Below, one piece after another: positions 11,551-23,200 of a stretch of DNA of 64,000 nt. The position numbers and the translations under genes are program-made. Each line of letters opens with the position of its first letter. Within the stretch, counting starts at the first letter, position 1. This DNA is from Notamacropus eugenii (lineage: Eukaryota > Chordata > Mammalia > Diprotodontia > Macropodidae). The DNA lies in NCBI RefSeq assembly GCF_028372415.1, contig NC_092879.1, positions 92,287,741-92,351,740 on the forward strand, given 5' to 3'. A model generated the notes under the pieces. That model was not told where the DNA came from and made no database searches. It saw only the letters and a list, made by a program, of their open reading frames with translations.

Positions 11551-12420
11551 TCACATCTCCAGGACGTAACACAGTGCCTGGCACAGAGCAGACGCGAAGT
11601 AAATGCATGTTGAATGAAGAGAACTCAGATTCTCTGGGGACCTTGGACTCACACAGATTCAAATCTGCCTCTGGCACTGGCTACCTGGGTCCCCTGGGCC
11701 TCCAAAATCTCCTCTGTAAGGAAAAGGGCTTAGACTGGCTCTAGATATCGGATCCCAACGATCTGACATCATGATGCTCTGGAATGGGACCCTGCATCTA
11801 CAAATAATATCTATGCTAAGCAATGTGCTCCCACCATGCTGGTCTATATATTAAGGGTCCCGTCACTACTGCCCTGCCAATCAGCCATATTCTCAGCTCT
11901 TCCCTCTCCCCTCATATCTGACCATTTCCAGCCCCTTCTGTCCATTTACAAGGCCACTACCCTGGGACAGTACCTTCTTACTTCTCACCCAAACTACTGC
12001 AACAGCCTCCGCATTTGTCTCCCTTCTCCAGTCTTTCCCCTCTCGAATCCTACCTCCACATTGCTACTAAAATAATCTTCCCCAGACACAGATTTGACCA
12101 CTTCACTCCCCTGCTCAGGAATCTTCAGTGGCTCCCTATGACCCCTAAAAAGGCAGTGTGATTCCAACTCACCTTTCCAGGCTTATTTTATGTCATTGGA
12201 CTTTAGAGACTGTCTCTGCCCAGGCCAAATTTCATGCCTTCTCCTCTCCACCTCTCAGAACCCTTAGCTTCCTTCAAGGTTCACACCTTCCCTAACCTCT
12301 GCCCTCTTCACATTATCCTGTATTTCCCTATATATGCACTTGTCATTTTTTATCCTCAAACACTTAGCCCAGGGCCCTCCACAGCAGGCACATTCTGCCC
12401 TGGGACACAATGCTTGTTGG
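11551..12420 (+). repeat. L2/L3-type LINE remnants, sense, with MIR-like piece
   Basis: 11555-11625 resembles the L2 3' end ('acagtgcctggcacagagcagacgcgaagtaaatgc'). About 11640-11740 is MIR-like. 11920-12420 is the sense form of the same LINE seen antisense at 7.7-9.3 kb ('actactgcaacagcctcc', 'gaccacttcactcccctgctcaggaatcttcagtggctccctat'). Confidence 0.6.
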
Positions 12421-12589
12421 ATGGGCTCCTCTGTCCCCAGACTAACCCCCAAATTCTTCCCAAGGCATACTGGTGCTCTCATGCAGGGCTTCCTTCTACC
12501 AGAAGATGTCAATCTCTACACTTCAATAGTATCTATCACACTAATACTGTCAAATCAACAAGTATCTGAGTCCCTAAAAATCTGAGGCA

Positions 12590-12765
12590 CCCCAAAGTGA
12601 AATGGACTACCACAGGAGGTGGCAGACTCACCCTCAACGGAGGTCTTCTAACAGAGGCCTGATGACTACTTGTCAAGTATGTTGTACTAGGGATTGTCTT
12701 CTTCAGCATGGCTTGGACTAGATGCCTCTGAGGTGCCTTTGAACTCTGTGATTCTGTGATATCCC
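12590..12765 (+). repeat. L3/CR1 3' region fragment
   Basis: The sequence 'aatggactaccacaggaggtggcagactc ... ggaggtcttctaacagaggcctgatg ... cttggactagatgcctctgaggtgcc ... gattctgtga' matches the typical L3/CR1 3' pattern. Confidence 0.6.
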
Positions 12766-13500
12766 AAATAACTGAGCTTGTCCACCAGCTTTGGTGGGTA
12801 ATCCCACTGATTGTTGCTTCCCCCTCCCCAGTAAAGAAGGAAATGGCAACAAGCAATCTACCACTGGAAAAAACACTGGCAATACCCCTTCCCCTAGACC
12901 AAAAGAGGCAATAAAAGCTACCATTCTTGGGTGTTACCTCATTTTGATACCTTAACCTTGGAATAAAAATATCACACACAGCAGACTTGTTACAAAGACC
13001 TAAGGCCAGAACAAGGTTATTTATATCTTACTGTCATCCAGGGAAATTACCCTTTTCTTTCAAATAGCAAATAACACACATTCATTTTTCTAAATCTCCA
13101 TTTTTGTAACAACAGTGGATATCATGAATCACATCGATGAATATAGCTTTGGAGACATATAGGTTGTAACCAATTTAAAACCAAATCCCAAGAGCATAAA
13201 TCTTTACACTCAGAGAAACCAAGAAGACGATTTAGACCATCAGAGGACAAATAAGGAAGAAATCTATTAGTTCTCAACTTGTTCACAGTCTTCAGGCCAA
13301 CACAAATTTATTCCCTCCAGCACACTCATTGTGGGTACTCAATAAATATTAAATAACATTCCCCAGTGTTTTGGCCCAGGATTAGATTCAAGCATCTTAG
13401 GAATGAAGTCCACTGTGTGTTAGGCAACTATTGCACACTTGTCCTGGAATCCTGTCCAACTTTTCATTCAAAGTCTTCTTTCTCAATATCAAGGCCACAA
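12766..13500. other. intergenic, no feature seen
   Basis: I see no gene, and no repeat beyond a short L2-like end ('cactcattgtgggtactcaataaatatt') near 13320-13350. Confidence 0.4.
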
Positions 13501-13805
13501 GGTGTCATTGAAAGACCATGGAAATGGGAATCAGAGGCTCTAAGAACATTGGATTTGGGGTCAGAGGGCAGGGACGAGGATCCTAGCCATGCTATTATTC
13601 CCTATGCTACCATGGCAAATCCCTTCCCCAACAGAGACCTGGTTTCCTCCTCTGTGTGAGGGGGGTGAACTACATGTCGCATTTACTCTATGATCACATG
13701 AACCTGAGTTTAATTCCTGACTTATCTAAGTACCTGCTCTACGCTTTATCACAAGACTGGGTATATAGTAAGTGCTTAATAAAAATGCTCATTGATTGAC
13801 AGACT
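13500..13805 (+). repeat. MIR-like SINE followed by L2-like 3' end
   Basis: 13500-13680 keeps the MIR order: 'gaaatgggaatcagaggc', 'ggtttcctcctctgtgtgagg'. 13735-13800 is an L2-type end ('atatagtaagtgcttaataaaaatgc'). Confidence 0.45.
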
Positions 13806-13929
13806 GAACTTTGATTTCCTCCTCTATAAAACAAACTATCAGTGTTTACCATCTCTCTAACAGAGTTGTTGCAGAAATTCTAGAATGCTACAGAAATCTT
13901 TCCAGCAAATTTATCTGATTAAAGGTCTC

Positions 13930-14696
13930 ATGTTCAAAGTATAAAAAAAAAGAACTGATATAAATTTATAACCACAAGAGTCACTCTTCAGTTGGTCAAA
14001 GGATACGTGAACAGGAAGTTGTCAAAGGAAGAAATCATTTCAGATCACTGACAATTGGAGAAATGCAAATTAAAGCAACTCCAAGGTTCTACCTCACGCC
14101 TATTATCACCCATAATTAGCAGATTAGAAAATGTCAGATGTTGGAGGGGTTACAGGAAATTAAGCACACTGATGGGACATTGGGGAAGCTGTGAATGGTC
14201 CTATGGCCTGAAAGTCACAAAACTGCACTTAGCCTCTGAACCTGCAATGCCACTACTTTCTTTGCCCCAAAGAGATCAAAGAAAGACAAAAAAGGACCTA
14301 TATGTACATAAATATTTATGGCAGCTCTTTTCATAGCAGTCAAAGACTGGAAGCCAAGAGGGCATCCACCTATTAGAGAATGGTTGGAAAAATTACAATA
14401 TAGAAATGTAATGGAATAGTACTGGGCTATAAGAAATGATTAAAAAAGATAGTTTCTGAGAAGTCTTGGAAGACTTGTATGAACTGATGCAGAGTAATAG
14501 AAGCAGAACCAGGAGACCAATTTAAACAATAACAACTACATTGTAAAAGGAAACAACTTTGAAAGCATTTTCCAGGGGCCCAGTGATGAAGCATGCTGCC
14601 CATCTTCTGACAGGGAAGTGATAGAATCAAGATACAGAAATAGACATATATTTTCAGATATGGCTAATGTGGGAATTTCTTTTGCTTGAATGGCTG
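13930..14696 (+). repeat. L1 ORF2 C-terminal and 3' fragment, sense
   Basis: Contains decayed L1 ORF2 C-terminal signatures ('ggagaaatgcaaattaaagcaactcc', 'tattagagaatggttggaaaaa', 'tgtaatggaatagtactgggctataagaaatga'), followed by the tail with 'aactgatgcagagtaatagaagcag'. The frame is destroyed. Confidence 0.8.
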
Positions 14697-14808
14697 GAAC
14701 ACTATTCACAGTTCCCCCAACATTGCATTAGCGTGACTGCTTTCTTGCAGTCCCTCCAACATCTGACATTTTCTAATCTGCTGGGTGTGAGGGAAAACCT
14801 AACTAATG
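14697..14808 (-). repeat. antisense L1 ORF2 fragment inside the L1 3' region
   Basis: Its reverse complement reads as the L1 segment around 'cccagcagattagaaaatg ... gttggagggactgcaag ... gaactgtgaatag'. It sits between two sense parts of an L1 3' region. 30 bases at 14753-14782 are the exact reverse complement of 14118-14147. Confidence 0.65.
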
Positions 14809-15120
14809 CCTATTTGTGAGAAAAAGTTTTTTTATCAGTGAGGGGTGGGGAGAGAGGGGGGTTAGGAATAGGGTAGCCAAAGGATAGAAATGAGAGTGGC
14901 GAAAGCATTTTTGAAAAGCAAACAGAAGGCCAGAAAGAATCACAGACAAGTAAGGCAGCTTTGAAAGTGACAAGCTGACCTTCCAAATTTTAAAAGAAGA
15001 ATAAGCTGTACATAATAGAGAGTCACAATATTATATACCACTTTTTCTGTTATGTATATGGAAATGTCCATTTTATTTTGTGTTTAAATTCAAAATAAAA
15101 CAATTGATAAATAAAATAAA
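14809..15120 (+). repeat. continuation of L1 3' UTR with A-rich end
   Basis: 'ggggttaggaatagggtagcc', 'gcatttttgaaaagcaaac' and an end rich in aaataaaa resemble the 3' UTR of marsupial L1. This continues the element before the antisense interruption. Confidence 0.5.
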
Positions 15121-16061
15121 ATGTTGGCCTTTGGCCTGACCTGGCCTGATGAAAACACAGCCAAGTCGCTTGTCCACAGACTTGGGAAGTCTTTAAAAGA
15201 TGAGTATTTTCAAACACTACTATTGTGGTCTCCCTTAAGCAAGTACTTGCTGAAAATACCCAGATGCTCCTCTTCCTGCTGAAGAAAGGGCATATAGGAG
15301 GAGCTAAGGGAAAAGAGAGACAGTGGAATCCAAATGAAAGAGGACTAGCTCTGGAGTCTGACAAATCCCACCTGTGAGGCTCACTTCTAACTTCTCTGTA
15401 AAAAGAGGGGAATGACCTAGCTACCCAGACGTCCCATCTCCCACAGCACAGCACAGTATGTCAGAAAGACCATAATCCAGCCTCTCAAAGTTCTTCCCTC
15501 ATTTTCTCACTACCACTTTTCTCTCCATTTCAAGTTCAGTTCCCCAGCACCCCACTGAAATGCACGTGATCTGAAAGGGTTGTTTTCCTTCTACAGAACA
15601 TGTGCTTTTTTCAGATATCAAGGTTTCATTCATCCTGAGCTATCTTCCCCATGGGTTACATCCCCACCCCCGACATGAGTAGCCCCTGTATTTTATGATC
15701 AAGCCCCCAGGACGAGATTTCCATATTCAAAGACAAAAAGAACAGCCTTACAATTCTTAGTTCTAGAAGGTCTGGAATCTATAGGCTGCCTGCGCTCCCT
15801 GCTGGCGAAAAGTAGAACAGCAGCTACTTCCCAAAATGGGGACTTAGAGACTGAAGCTGGGCATCTAGATTGGGAAGTGGGGGCTGAAGGGGAAGTAGGG
15901 GGTGAGGGGGAAGAACCACTGGATAAAGGAGGGGAAAGCATTCTTCGCACCTCAGCTCCAAACGAGAAGAAAGGAAAGTTTGTTGTACTGAGTAGGACCA
16001 AGTGAAATTTGAGAGGCTGCCATCTCGAATTGAGCAGGGATCCATCAGAGTAATAATAAAC
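15121..16061. other. intergenic, no feature seen
   Basis: Mostly unique sequence. A minus-strand open frame (15699-16133) runs into the neighbouring SINE and shows no protein family. Confidence 0.4.
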
Positions 16062-16372
16062 AGAGGGGCAGCTAGGTGGTGCAGTGGATAGAGGACCAGT
16101 GCAGGAGTCAGGAGGAAATCTCACCTCAGACACTTGACACTCACTAGCTGTGTGACCTTGGGCAAGTCACTTAACCCCAATTGCCTCATCCTGGGTCATC
16201 TGCAGTCATCCTGATGAATATCCGGTCACTGGAGATGGCTCTGAAGGAGCAGTGAGGCTTGTGACCTGCACAGCCCGCCCTCACTCAAAACAAAGTCAAG
16301 TGCAAGTCATGCAATCATTTCTCTGATGGCATGGTCTTCTTTGGCAACAAAGGATGAACACACACAATAATC
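16062..16372 (+). mobile_element. SINE with RTE-type tail (MAR4-like), sense
   Basis: Same architecture as the element at 6874-7193, in the opposite orientation. It has the head ggggcagctaggtggtgcag, 'gtgaccttgggcaagtcac', 'ttaaccccaattgcctcatc', then the tail 'atgaatatccggtcactgg ... ggcatggtcttctttggcaac' and an ACACAC/AATAA end. Confidence 0.85.
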
Positions 16373-16439
16373 AGAAGAATTTATTGAGCACTTTAAAGGC
16401 TTGCAAACCTCATCTTATTTGATCCTCACAACAGTTCCA

Positions 16440-16700
16440 TTTAAAGATGATGATGACGGCAACGATGAGGATAGCTAGCACATAGTACCTACTACGTACC
16501 AGGCATAGTGCTAAAAGATTTACAAATATTATCTCATTTGATCCTCGCAACAACACGGGGAGGGAGGTGTTGTTATTTTCTCCATTTTATAGTTGAGGAA
16601 ACTGAAGCATATAGAGACAAAGTGACTTGACCAAGGTCACACACCCAATAAGTGTCTGAGCATAATTTGAACCCAGGGCTTCCAGCCTCTCAGGTCCAAC
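16440..16700 (-). mobile_element. CORE-SINE (THER/MON-type)
   Basis: Antisense order is intact: 'tagcacatagtacctactacgtaccaggc', 'ttacaaatattatctcatttg', 'ctccattttatagttgagg', 'gtgacttgaccaaggtcac' and the decayed tRNA head. Confidence 0.75.
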
Positions 16701-16754
16701 TTTATGCCTCAGTAATCTGACATCATCATTAGTTATTAACCAGTGCCTTAAGAT

Positions 16755-16905
16755 AACAAGATCCTAGATGTAGAATTGAAAGGGCCCTAGGGCCCACAAA
16801 AACCAGCTAATCTGACCCTTGACCCCTTTGTTTTACAAAGGTAGAAACTGAGCCTCAGGGAGGTGATGTGACTTGCCCAGGGTCACACAACTAAGCATGC
16901 ACAAA
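16755..16905 (-). repeat. MIR-like SINE
   Basis: 'gatcctagatgtagaattgaaagggcc ... ttttacaaaggtagaaactgagcc ... gtgacttgcccagggtcac' is the antisense MIR pattern. Confidence 0.5.
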
Positions 16906-17159
16906 TCACTGATTAACATTATCAAAGCCACCAAACCCAATCCAGCCCTGACCCCACACAAGTCACATGTGGCACAGTGGTCTCCTAGGTGAACTGAAGG
17001 GAAGGCAGGGCTGCTCAGCACCTCGAGCTTCCCTTACCAGCTCATCCAAGCTACACCTGCGCAGGCATTTTCCAGTCTCCTCCCACTCTGTTCCCTGTCT
17101 CCTTCCTGTTACAACAGGAAGTGAGAAAGGAAATCAGCTAGTGAGAGAGCTAGCATTAG

Positions 17160-17255
17160 GCTACGAAGTTAGGGTTCAGCTTCGAGTTGGAGTTAGGATG
17201 AAAGGACAATGGTTAGGGTTGGTGTCAAGGTTTAGGTTGGGGTTCGGGAGAGTAG
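17160..17255 (+). repeat. degenerate TTAGGG-like tract
   Basis: Over about 95 bases the motifs gttaggg, gttagga, ggttaggg, gtttaggt and ggggttcggg recur with loose spacing. This resembles a very decayed interstitial telomere-like array, but it could be chance G/T-rich sequence. Confidence 0.35.
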
Positions 17256-17484
17256 TCTTTTGTATCCTTTATCATCCGTAGCCTTCTCTTTTCCTTTATG
17301 TTATTCCTGCCATGTTCCTGGGAGCACACTGGGCATAATGAAAAACTTAATGGTGCTTCCTTCCATGCCCATCCAAACCTTCACCAAGAGAACACCATCA
17401 AGGGGTGCTTTTCCTTTGGTTGTCCATTATAATATTTGGCCTTATTTTGGAGGCTTGGAAGGAGAATAAGCAATTTTTCAACCA

Positions 17485-17600
17485 CAGAATCAAGGCATTT
17501 TAGAGCTCAAAAAGGGCCCTTAAATCTAACTTATTCTAAGTCTCCTTCATCTTACAGATAAGGAAACCAAGGCTCAGAAAGGGTACATCAGAGAAATCCC
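17485..17600 (-). repeat. MIR-like fragment
   Basis: 'aatcaaggcattttagagctc', 'catcttacagataaggaaaccaaggctcag' is an antisense MIR pattern. Confidence 0.45.
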
Positions 17601-18480
17601 CACTCAGTCCGTGTCATCTTCATCCTTCATTGGAGTTGGCCACTTGGGGATTGTCCAAGTATTTCTTTCATTTGGTCCATTTCTCAGTCACTCCTCTCTA
17701 CGCTTCTGATTGGAGAAGCACAATACTCTCCATGGGCCTAGAAAGCACTGTGTGCTGGACAAAGAAGGACATCACATAGAGGAAGCTGTCAGGGTTTAGA
17801 AAGAGTACACGAGCCCAAAGGACAAGCCAAAGAATGAAGTGCATCATCACTCAGTCAGGGGAGGTTCTTTCTTGTCAGAAGACACAATAAATCTCCCCCC
17901 AACTGTCACCTGGCATTTCTATCCAGTCAATAGCTGCCTTTGATTCTAGCAAAGGCCTTCTTAACCTTACTTTTCACATCAGCATGCATGTTTCAAGCAG
18001 ACCGGACACTGTGGCAGTCTTCTCTTGCACTTTGTAACCTGTCTGTGATCTCCAAAGCAAATGCAATTTATTTCTGGTCTGCAATGGTGCAAAAGAAAGG
18101 TCAGTGCCAGCTCCCAGCTATTATACTTCATGTAGCCTCAGAGCACTCTGGGAGAAAGGAGATGTCCATTGCTGAGGTGTCAGAACAAATACAAAGGGGG
18201 CAGAAATTCATTCTCCCAACAAAGCCACCCCTTCACACACCATGATCCATGGGGACATGGAACAACCAAGTTCCTGAAGTTGTGAGAACTGCAAGGCCCC
18301 CCACTTCACTCGCCTTCTGCCAGCTCTTTGCAATTTTCAATGAGCTCTTTATTTAACAAAGCTCCAGGCCGGTGGGTTTCCAGCAGTGTGCAAGGGGGCC
18401 AAATGCAGTCTGCAATCATTCCATGTTGCACCCAGATGCTCAGTTAGAGCTAAATGATTCAAAGTATTTTAAAAGCATCA
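17601..18480. other. intergenic, no feature seen
   Basis: Unique-looking sequence without a coding signature. Confidence 0.4.
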
Positions 18481-18492
18481 GTAAGACTGTAA

Positions 18493-18535
18493 GTTGTATA
18501 CAATATATGTATATATTGTATATACTATATATGCA
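18493..18535. repeat. AT-rich palindromic microsatellite
   Basis: tacaatatat and atattgta arms form an inverted repeat around gtat, followed by tatactatatatg. It could form a small hairpin. Confidence 0.6.
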
Positions 18536-19539
18536 GCTGGCTAGCTAGATGCATATGTATTTACAACATTCATTCTGGCACTATTCATTATGGGAAAACA
18601 GGATATACCCTTTCATCAAGGTTTCATCTTTAAAAGCATGGCAATGCCTGGAGTGGACTGCTGCACATTTCCAAAGCTGACTTGCTTTGCATGAAAGAAG
18701 AGGCCTCAAGGCCAGGTAGCCTTAGAGAAGAGATATGGACCAGTCACGTAGGGAGGGGTAGGAACACATGGCCCAGATGTTGCACAGGCAATCACAAAAG
18801 TATAACAGACTCTGAGGACATCAGTCAGATACTCTGAGAAGATTTCTAGGACTTGAGGGAGGGACCTGATTTTGCCTGTCTTTGTACAGCCTGCATTTAG
18901 CACAATTCCTGACAAACAGTAGGTACTTTATAAATGCTTGTCCATTGACTGATCAGTACCAGGAGTCCCTACCCTCACATGGATCCAATGAGATACTGAA
19001 TCATAAAATTCAACATGGAGATGGACTGAAGTATATTATGGTACTATGTTGCAGGGGGCAAACAGGGTGGGGGAGGAGGCCAGAAATAATTTTTACCTTC
19101 ACCTCTTAGGGCTATGTGGTCACTCTGTCTTCTCTCTAGTATCTATAGGGGTAGAAGCTGGAGGACCAAGAAGGAATAAAAAAGGGCCATTCCTTTATGC
19201 AATAGCTCAGTATTCCCAGAATTCCATGACTTTCTCACTATCCACTCACTTTCATTAGTTTTTGTACCTTGACATGTTGCAACTTATACCTGTACCTCAC
19301 TACTCCAATGGATCTGTGATCTCATTAATGTGAGAGCACCCTCCAGTTGGGTAAATCATAACCCATCCATGCCTGCCTCCCTCCTCAAACCATGGGATGA
19401 CTATCACTGTCTTCCCATAGTTCATTCCAAAAAAGGTCTACCCAATGCAACTCATGGATTTTGATGATTGCTGCTTTATCATATAGTTGAAGACCTGAAA
19501 GTGCTATCCACTGATCAAAAACTATGCAATCATCTATAC
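18536..19539. other. intergenic; L2-like 3' end near 18885-18960
   Basis: 'gcatttagcacaattcctgac ... gtaggtactttataaatgc' is an L2-type end. The rest is unrecognised; 19260-19400 may be another unidentified repeat. Confidence 0.4.
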
Positions 19540-20430
19540 CTCTTGGTATCTGTTAAAAAATAGAAAGGGTTATGAATGGAATAGACTAGACAATGAAGAA
19601 TAAGAAATAATGGAACTCAAAAACCCAATATTTTCTAAAAATCCCCAAACAAAAGTTGCTTAGAAAATGAACTCCCTGTTTGATAAGAACTACTAAGGAA
19701 AATTGGAAAGCGGTCTGGCAGAAATGAAGTTTATACCATCATATTGCACAATGAATTAAAAATGGATATATAATCTAAATATCAAAGATCATACCATAAA
19801 GATAACTGGAAGAGAAGGGGATCTTCTGTTTACTTTTTACAGCGATGAGTAGGGGATAAATTCTTAGCCATGCAAGGGATAGAAGTCATTACAAATGATC
19901 AAATAGATCATTTTTTGATTACATGAACTAGGAAAGCTTCTGTATGAAACTAATCCACCAAAGATAAGAAGAAACTATTTCAACTGGGAAAAAAAATTTG
20001 TTACCAAATTTCTCCAATAAGGGTTTGGTATCTAAGATATAGAGACAAGAGAAATACATAAAATCAAAAACCATTCCCTCACTAGAAAAGTGATCAGAGG
20101 ATATAAACAAGCTGTTCTCAAAAGAAGAATTGCAAACCATTAATAACTATATTACAGAATGTTCTAAATCTCTAATAATAAAATAAATGTGATTCAGAAC
20201 AAACCCAAGGTTTCATCTTACATCTAGTAAATAAGCAAAGATCACAAAAGATAAGAATAGTCCATGTTGGAGGGGTTGTGGAAAGCTAGGCATACTGATG
20301 CATTATTTGTAGAGCTGTGAATTAGTATAACCACTCAGAAAAGCAATTTGTAATTATGCAAATAAAGTGGCTAAAATGTCCCTATCCTTTGACTCAGAAA
20401 TTTCCTCTGCTAAGCATAAACCTCAAGGGG
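19540..20430 (+). repeat. L1 ORF2 3' half fragment, sense
   Basis: Signatures of L1 ORF2 downstream of the RT domain are visible: 'gaaaaaaaatttgttacc', 'ataagggtttggtatctaag', 'gatcagaggatataaacaagc' and 'ccatgttggaggggttgtgg'. There are many stops. A SINE separates it from its continuation at 20755. Confidence 0.75.
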
Positions 20431-20521
20431 TCACTGAAATGCATGTGATCTTAAGGGGTTGGTTTCATTCTATAGACTGGCACACCTAGGGGAACACAGG
20501 GTATAATGACAAAAAGAAACA

Positions 20522-20754
20522 ACGATAATAGCTAGCATTTATATAGCACCTTAATCCCTGCAGAGCACTTAACAAATATCTCATTTTATCCTCCCAATCC
20601 TGGGAGGCAGGTGCTATTATAAACCCCATTTTACAGATGAGAAAACTGAGGCAGAGAGAGAAGTGATTTGCCCAGGATCACACACCTGGTGACTGTAGTC
20701 AGGTATTGCTGACTCCAGACCAAGTGCTCCAACCTCTGTGCTATCTAGCTGCCC
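20522..20754 (-). mobile_element. CORE-SINE inserted in L1
   Basis: 'tagctagcatttatatagcacc', 'cattttacagatgagaaaactgaggc', 'tgatttgcccaggatcac' and 'gtgctatctagctgccc' show the full antisense CORE-SINE. Confidence 0.8.
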
Positions 20755-21380
20755 TTAAAACACAGGCTCCATATACACCAAAATACTTATGGCAGTACTT
20801 TTGTGGTAGGGAAGAACTAGAAACAAAATAGATGTCCATAGATTGGAGAACAGCCAAACAAACTGTGGTACATGAATGTTGTGGGCTGTCACTGTGTTGT
20901 AAGAAATGGTGATTATAAAGAACAGGGAAAACGAACATGAACTGATGCAGAGTTCAATAAGCAGGCCTGGGAAAATAAGATATATTAAAATAGCAGTAGA
21001 AATAGATAGAAGCACCACCATAAAACAACCGAGACTGAATGCTGCAAAATGATAACAAAAACAAAAACCATGCTCGGTATCAACAAAGAGCTACGGGGAA
21101 ATGTCTCCCTCACCATCCTCCACCTCCACTCCTTTGCTGAGGTCCATGGGTGTGGAACATTGCATATATATTATTATGTGAGGGGAGGTAGGGATGGATG
21201 GCCCAAATGGTGCCCAGACTGGGTTCATTGGTTTTGTTGAATTTTTGTCTCTCTTTATAAAATATTCCTTTGTTATAAAACATGGCTCTCTGGAAGTAGG
21301 GAAAGAAAGGGATATAGGGAGGAATCTAGGTGATGTAAAAACAAAAGATACCGATAAAAATCTATTTCAAAAAAATCTCA
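20755..21380 (+). repeat. L1 ORF2 C-terminal end and 3' UTR (continuation)
   Basis: Resumes the L1 frame ('tatggcagtacttttgtggtag', 'gtccatagattggagaacagccaaacaaactg', 'tgttgtaagaaatggtgat') and continues through 'gaactgatgcagagttc' to a 3' UTR-like T-rich stretch. Confidence 0.7.
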
Positions 21381-22280
21381 TGGATGCCAGTGAGTACAGC
21401 ACCTGAGTGACCAATGTGATATCCCTTGTTCCCACCCCACCTCTTTTTCTGATCATGTATTTCCTGGACAATATCTTTAAGCCTCTCACCGCATATAATA
21501 ACATACTGTGACTGGCCTATATATCTCACCACTGGCCTTTGAGTCACCTGCAATTCTGAGTCCTCAGAGATTGTGATGTTCTATGAATCACAGCCAAATA
21601 GCATCACTAGAAGAATACTGATGTTCAAGAAGAAAGTTTTTATTTCAAAGAGTAAGTTGGGACCTTTGAAAATGTGGTGCAGTTTTCCAGCTGCAGATCA
21701 GCTCATTCTCTCCACCGAATTCAATTCCAAACACAGCTTGTTCCTCACCAGCAGGGCCTGTCCAAGATACATGTCCTGCCTGTGGGCTGACTCCACAGGC
21801 TGCCTATTTGACTGTCAGGCCTAATACGGCACTATCTGTTCTTCAGTCACTTAATCTTTCCCCTGCATAAATATCAAATGTTCCCAATTTTAATTCTACA
21901 TGTAATTTAATCAAATAGTCCATTTGTCAACTACTCATGCGAACCAACATTGCCATTTTTGGATGGAAAACAGCAGGAAGACAAGGACCTGTTTAACGGG
22001 CTTTATTAAGCATCATTGACTAATGATAGCTACCAGCCTTGCAGCTTTCTAAAAGACATGGTAAGAGATGGTAAATGGAAAGAAAAAAAAATACCCCCGT
22101 TTCAGTAGCATAGCAAGAGTCCACACATGTGAAAGAGCTCCCACTCACCTAATAAATGTCCATAATGGCCAACAGCTTTCTAGAACTCTCCAAGGCCAAG
22201 GGCTCTGCCCCAGGTTAGATGACTTCCCTGCCAAGGGAGACAGCCAACCAGGCATCTGGTCAACAATATTGACTGTCGAT
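21381..22280. other. intergenic, no feature seen
   Basis: Mostly unique sequence without genes or recognisable repeats. Confidence 0.35.
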
Positions 22281-22282
22281 TC

Positions 22283-22530
22283 TGGTGGCCTAGCATGGTG
22301 GATTGGATGCTAGACTTGAAGTCGGAAAGATCTGTGTTCAAACCCAACCTCTGATGTCTACTAACTGTGACCCTGGGCAAGTCACTTCACCTCTGAGCCT
22401 CTGTAAAATGGGGATAATAAGACCTACAGCCTCTACCCAGAGACGTTGTTATGAAACTCAGATGAAAGCAGAGGTGTGAGTGTTTTGCAAACTTGAAGAT
22501 GTCATGGAAATGTCATTACTGTTATTATTA
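22283..22530 (+). repeat. CORE-SINE/MIR-like, sense
   Basis: Sense order: 'agcatggtggattggatgctagac', 'gtgttcaaacccaacctc', 'gaccctgggcaagtcacttc', 'ctgtaaaatggggataataag', then the core and tail with 'gttttgcaaacttg'. Confidence 0.6.
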
Positions 22531-22634
22531 GAGGAATACAAAAGAACTTCGTGTTCCATGTGTTCAGCTCAGATGTCGCAAGACCATTTAAATAGAGAAG
22601 TCCTTTCACAACTAGAGGTAAGAATGACATTAGT

Positions 22635-23200
22635 AACAAAAGCTGACATCATTTCCACAACTTTCCACACTGTCACATTTGATCTCTACAACAACCTTGT
22701 GAAGCAGGTACTATGAGCTTGCTTACCCCTATTTTACAAGTGAGGAAACTAAGATTCAGAGGCATTATGGTACAGTGGAAAGGAATATTGGCTCCTGAGT
22801 CAAATCCAGTCTCTCACTACTTGCATGACCATGGAGCCTCAGTTGCCTCATCTGTAAAATGTGAGTAATAATAGCACTCATCTCATAGAGCTCCTGAATA
22901 TTGCATATATCAAATGAGATTACAGACAAAAGGCACTTTCTAAACCTTAAAATGTTATCTAAAAGCTCACAGCTACCATGATTATTACTAACCTGGGAAG
23001 TCACAGGCTAGTCACTTCAACTTTCTGGACCTTGGGGTTGCTCTGTTCAAAAGAGGGGGTTGGATCGGACAGCCTCTAAAGATCCTTGCCAGATCTCAAT
23101 TTCAGATCCTACATAGACTTGCCCATGGTCACACAACTGGCAAAGAACAGGGGTGGCTTTAGAACCCAGGTTTCCCTTGATTCCAAATCTCCTACACCAA
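22635..23200. repeat. cluster of MIR/CORE-SINE fragments on both strands
   Basis: 22640-22755 is antisense ('ctacaacaaccttgtgaagcagg ... ttttacaagtgaggaaac'). 22763-22990 is sense ('atggtacagtggaaaggaa ... cctcatctgtaaaatg'). 23010-23200 is a mix with 'cttgcccatggtcacacaac'. Confidence 0.5.

Noticed and set aside
10749-11613. Plus-strand open frames of 209 and 167 codons
   Set aside because: No recognisable family; they overlap in different frames. The chance of such length in 64 kb is not small.
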